Assembly (NCBI GenBank): GCA_026686845.1
Contig: JAIVEN010000012.1
Span: 808,501-872,500 of the forward strand
Direction of reading: 5' to 3'
DNA from: Adenanthera pavonina
Lineage: Eukaryota; Streptophyta; Magnoliopsida; Fabales; Fabaceae
Length of the DNA: 64,000 bases
Shown: piece after piece, positions 59,956-64,000 of the stretch
Layout of the letters: each line of letters starts with the position of its first letter
Position numbering within the stretch: the first letter of the stretch is position 1
Position numbers and translations under genes: made by a program
Notes under the pieces: generated by a model
The model's database searches: none
Seen by the model: only the letters and a program-made list of their open reading frames with translations
Told to the model about the DNA's origin: nothing

Positions 59956-61213
59956 CGTAATATCCCAAAATTTTACTGGATATAAAGTAATGAAAGAGGA
60001 TGAAATAAATGATAACATGAAATGTACTAGGAATTCACGAAAACAGACTAACACCATTTTGCGTGAAAAAGGGCAAAAATATCATTTTTCTCGGTTGGAC
60101 GAAAAAATGAGAAATTATATTTTTGCCCTAAAGAAATTCAAAAATGACATCCACGTCCCAAAATATATAAAATCCACGTGGAGAAAGAAGTTAAGAAGCC
60201 TTTGGGGAAATTACAGCTAATGACCCAAAAGTTTCAAAATTTATAATTTAACCCCAGGGCAAGGGTAATTTTGTAAATATATAAAATTACTGTCAAAATG
60301 AAGTCCTCATCAAGAGAAGTCCAATGGTATATGGCACTGAGGGTTAATATTCAAGAATAAAGAAAAAATCAATGCTGAGTGTCCAAAAGTAACAGTAAAC
60401 CGATAAAGTAAACTGTTGGCCCAACCAATGGTTAAATGGTAACTAGGATAGGATATGGGGCATACATAGATATCATTTGACATAGGATAATTATGAAAAT
60501 ATAAAAATAAAATTAGAATAGTCCTATAGCCCAAAAAGGTTAAATTACTATAAAAAGTAGTTTTATCGGTACGGATAAAAGTTACCCAGTTCAAGATATA
60601 TCTGGACCAGGAAAAATTGAGCAGATTAGACACTCAAAGCTCTCTCATTGGACATGAAATTGGGGCAGCATGGGTAGAAAATTTTTTTGGCAAACTTCCT
60701 CAAGAAGTAGTTGATTTTTGGTTAAAATGGTAACTTTAGTTGGTTAAGCTGATTAACCATGATTAGCCACATCATTAACCACCTAATTAAGTCATCTAAT
60801 TACCCTCTTTCCTCTGCATTTTCATGAGCAAGCAGCAGAAAAAAACAGCTGAAAAACCGCAAAGAAAGGAAGAGAGAAATAGAGGAAGGAGAAGAGGAAG
60901 TTCAAGGCAAAATTCAAGAGCTCAAATTGGTAAATTGTACTACTTCAAGCTTGTAGTTCATGGTCTTTAGAGCATGGTTTATGATTTAGTTTTCCTTCCC
61001 CACTCCCTTAGGGTTTCAGCCATGGCATGATTTAGCAAGAAATGGAGTTTTCCAACCATAAATCATAGGGGAAATGGTAGAATGTTCATTTAAAACTTGA
61101 ATATGTAAGTAGTTTGTTGTATAACAAAGTGTAGCAATTTTTCTTGAATTCTCCTAAATTTTTATGATCTACTGTTCATACTTAGAGTTGGAATTTCTTA
61201 AACTAGTGCATAT
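59956..61213 (+). mobile_element. Gypsy LTR (family B), 5' portion, inserted in copia RT
   Basis: It opens CGTAATATCCCAAAATTTTACT (read in parts), the family B start, and tracks the LTR at 125-1330 for about 1.2 kb, including AGTAGTTTGTTGTATAA near 61110. It is interrupted by the solo LTR 61214-63074. A plausible continuation is 63080-63310, which resembles the late part of the left-edge LTR; a middle section is missing. Confidence 0.7.
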
Positions 61214-61439
61214 TGTTGTAACAAGAGTTTTGATGATTCCAAACCAACATTTCAAAAGCTTGGATTGAAGATATTAAAGGAGATCAAAGCTATCTAAAGT
61301 GAAGATTTTCTGAGTATTTGCTATTAGATCTCTTGTAGAATCTTAGTTTTTTTGTTATCATTGGGTAAAAGATTTTGATTTGAAGAAAAGATGTTTTCAA
61401 ACTTTGATTTTATGTTAAATCTTTAAATATTTGAAAAAC

Positions 61440-62400
61440 ACCCACAAACAGACGAAGGTTGAAAGTTTAAACTAAACTGTCAAGTTGGAAATTCGAACTT
61501 TGCCTTTGGAAATTCGAATTTCAAGCTAAAACTGAATAAGTCTGAAGAGATGGCTCTCTGTCAGACGAATTTTGGTTGTTCAAAATTCAAATTTTCATCT
61601 AGTCTGAAAGAGGCCTTTTGGTAACAGACGAACTTCACACTTTCAAAATTCGAATTTCAAGTAAAATGAAGTTTGTAAAAACCAAAGAAATTTGTCTGAA
61701 ACTATGATAAAGTGCATCTGAAATCAAAATGAAATTGAGTTTGATAAATGCTCTCTAACAGATGAATTTTGAACTTCCAACATTCGAATTTTCATATAAG
61801 TCTGAAAGATGCTTCTTTGCAACAGACGAACTTTGAGTCTTCAAAATTCGAATTTTGAACAAAACAAAAATTGAGAAAATAGAAGAAATTCGTCTGAAAC
61901 TATGTTAAAGTTTATCTGAGATCAAGAATGATTTAAGTTTCAAAACTGCTATCTGACAGATGAACTTTGAACATTAAAATTCGAATTTCAGAAGCTAAGT
62001 TCTTGAGTCTGTTGAAATGAAACATTGACATACGAATGATGTGAACTTGCAACATTCGAATGATGAAGTTAGTCTGAAAAGAGTCTCTCTGACAGATGAA
62101 CTTTACTCTTCAACATTCGAATTTCGAAGAAAATGAACTACTGTGCCTCCTTTTCACATACCGGGAACAGACGAATTTTGGGCTTCCAAAATTCGAACTT
62201 CGAGGGCACTGTAGAAAATTAAAAACACTGTTCACACTTAACCGAAAAACTTTCTTCTTGAAAATTTGTATGTCACATTGTGAAAATGTTTTGTAAGTTT
62301 CAAAATTCGAATTTCACTTCATGAACAGACGAACTTCATGCTGTAACGTTGGAAACTTTAATCTTCGGTTCCTTTGAAATTCGTCTGTTGACCAACCAAA
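61440..62400 (+). repeat. Degenerate palindrome array in the Sirevirus LTR
   Basis: Repeating units of roughly 60-110 bp combine CAGACGAA(C/T)TTTG with AAAATTCGAATTT, often followed by AGTCTGAAA and a CTCTCTGACAG word. Unit order and length vary, so this is not a simple tandem satellite. Matching arrays occur in the other family A LTRs. Confidence 0.75.
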
Positions 62401-63031
62401 ATTTGAATTTTAGTATGTCAGAAACATTAAATGCGGTTGGTAAACAGATAGTTTTTCAGAGTAACCATTGGATAACGTCCCCAACGGATAGATTTAGTCT
62501 CTAACGAATATTTGAGACCTAAATCTATAAATACAGCATTATTTGAAGTTGTGGGTAACGAATCAAACTTGTTTATACCAAATTTCTGCTGAATCTTTTC
62601 TCAAAAGCTTTTACCCTCTCAACTTCTATACTTGTACTTAAACTTTCATATCTACTCTTTTCAAGAGAGTTATTTCATTGTAATCAATCTACTCTTCATC
62701 TGGGAGATAGATTTACTTGTGAGGGGTATTCACAAGGGGATTGGGAAGCACATAGTGAAAGTGCTTGGAGAGTTTGAGAGAGCTCAGGAACAGAGCACAC
62801 TCATGTACTGTGGCTTTAGCAAGAAGCCTACTGAAATTCTTGTTGTATAGTGGATAAATCTCAAGAGGTGTCTTGGGGACTGGATGTAGGTCAAGAGAAT
62901 AGACCGAACCAGGATAAATCACTGAGTTCTCTTCTCCTTATCTCTACTTTTCACCTTGCTCTGCTTTACGCATTGTTTTCATTATACTGTGATATCTTCA
63001 CTTACTTCACTTTGTGCAGAAAAATTTCAAA

Positions 63032-63059
63032 CTTCCCAATTCACCCCCCTCTTGGGAAG
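63032..63059 (+). other. U5 stem-loop of the Sirevirus LTR
   Basis: CTTCCCAA and TTGGGAAG form a perfect 8-bp inverted repeat around TTCACCCCCCTC, 15 bases from the LTR end. It is present, with few changes, in the family A LTRs examined. Confidence 0.6.
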
Positions 63060-63079
63060 TCAGCCTTGCTAACACATAT

Positions 63080-63703
63080 CATTTTTGAGACAATAAGATT
63101 TCCAAGCATACAAGCCACTAAATTTTTTAAGCTCTACATGATTTTCTACTACCTATTGAAATAAGCAGTAACTATGGTCAAGACTTATAGGTTTCCAACT
63201 ATGTCCTATCTTATTATGAAAGTAGACAAGTAGAGCTTTAAAATGGTCGAAAGAGTACCTTAATTAGTTGAGTGTGTGAATTATTATGAATTTTTGAAGT
63301 TTTGAACCCTAAATTCATAAATATTTCATTCAAACAGTAACTAGTTTACCATTAGGAGGTCAAAATAGTCTTTTAGATCCTCCAATCTTGCAAAATAAAA
63401 GGCATAACTTAATTACATGATCATATCTTGTTCTCACACTATGCTATACATTACGTAAGACTTAGAGAAACATGTTTGCATGAGGATACAGGTTTAACAT
63501 GACCCACATGATTTTACACAATGGGTCATAATAAAGGATAACTTGGAGCAACAATAACTTAATCATCAATCTTCCTTTCCTTGCCTTTGTCCTCTTGGGT
63601 AACATTGTCATGACTTGATCCTAGATGTGGTTAACATTTTGGAAGAATGAGAATCAAAAAATCTCAGTTGCAAATACCATTCAAGCATATATATAACCAT
63701 ATT
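63080..63703. mobile_element. Gypsy LTR fragments in both orientations
   Basis: 63080-63310 reads as the late part of a plus-strand gypsy LTR. 63311-63703 reads in the opposite sense: the shared motif appears as GAGAATCAAAAAATCTCAG near 63650, preceded by CTTGCCTTTGTCCTCTTGGG. A rearrangement or a further insertion joins them. No gene seen. Confidence 0.45.
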
Positions 63704-64000
63704 TGTAATATTCCTATTTTTATGGGATATTATAGAATGCCAAAAAGACAGGAAAGAAAGTGAGATGGTGAAGACACGTGTTCGATCTCTAGATGGAATT
63801 AATTTCTCATACAGTTTTTAGAAAAAAATATGTCTGGTCCTTAATTGGAATTAATTTTCCATAAGACACTTAGTAAAAATTAATTCCAGAATTGAACCAA
63901 AAAAATATGCAATATACGAATTGAATGGACGCTCAATTTTAGCTGAAAACAACGATATAAATATCACATTCCTGGAAATTCTAGGTTGAGATCAAGATAG
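63704..64000 (+). mobile_element. Start of another gypsy LTR, running off the window
   Basis: TGTAATATTCCTATTTTTATGG opens the block and matches the reverse complement of the LTR end at 49475 (ATATCTCTATTTTTATGGGA). GGTCCTTAATTGGAATTAA near 63838 recurs in LTR K at about 50340. The candidate left TSD is ATATT. Confidence 0.6.

Larger units (their letters stand above)
61214..63074 (+). mobile_element. Sirevirus solo LTR, best preserved palindrome array, perfect TSD
   Basis: 1861 bp, TGTTGTAAC to GCTAACA, flanked by CATAT (61209-61213) and CATAT (63075-63079). TATA at 62525-62533. A perfect 8-bp stem CTTCCCAA/TTGGGAAG around a C-rich loop lies at 63032-63059. By eye about eleven TTCGAA and six CAGACGAA words occur between 61440 and 62400. 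Confidence 0.92.

Noticed and set aside
61440..62400. Regular-looking repeats as a CRISPR array or satellite
   Set aside because: Unit length and sequence vary, there are no unique spacers of constant length, and the array lies inside an LTR with TSDs in plant DNA.

Overview
This window is plant nuclear DNA made almost entirely of LTR retrotransposons and their remains. I found no host gene, tRNA, rRNA or bacterial-type feature. The sequence is AT-rich, and every long coding stretch is a retroelement pseudogene. The element types (Sirevirus-like Ty1/copia and chromodomain Ty3/gypsy) point to a flowering plant; I cannot name the species.

Family A is a Sirevirus (SIRE/Maximus)-like Ty1/copia lineage. 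Three long copies are present: a minus-strand copy at 6481-19786, a plus-strand copy at 35907-45974, and a plus-strand copy starting at 54408 whose reverse transcriptase is cut at 59955. Five solo LTRs also occur (2129-3785, 24495-26351, 27025-28862, 52482-54342, 61214-63074), four with perfect 5-bp target-site duplications (TSDs). The long copies encode gag with two CCHC knuckles, protease, integrase and reverse transcriptase; the first two also keep RNase H and, beyond a non-coding spacer of about 1 kb, a third ORF of about 730 codons. That ORF has a domain resembling the plant Transposase_32 family, proline-rich stretches and a heptad region. All copies are broken by stops and frameshifts.

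The remainder is Ty3/gypsy: the tail of a chromodomain polyprotein with its 3' LTR at the left edge (2-4288), a minus-strand gag remnant near 5.5 kb, a minus-strand element with gag, primer-binding site and 5' LTR (about 20.4 kb onward), and several LTRs of roughly 2.4-3.2 kb.

The centre is a Russian-doll nest. Plus-strand LTR K holds J, J's 5' LTR holds G, G holds E, E holds D, and D holds the 10-kb Sirevirus copy. TSDs and continuity of the host sequence support most of these levels.

The most distinctive signal is in the family A LTRs: a dense, degenerate array of TTCGAA-centred palindromes alternating with CAGACGAA words. It recurs in the pol-ORF3 spacer, and its CG sites are decaying to TG/CA as expected of methylated DNA.
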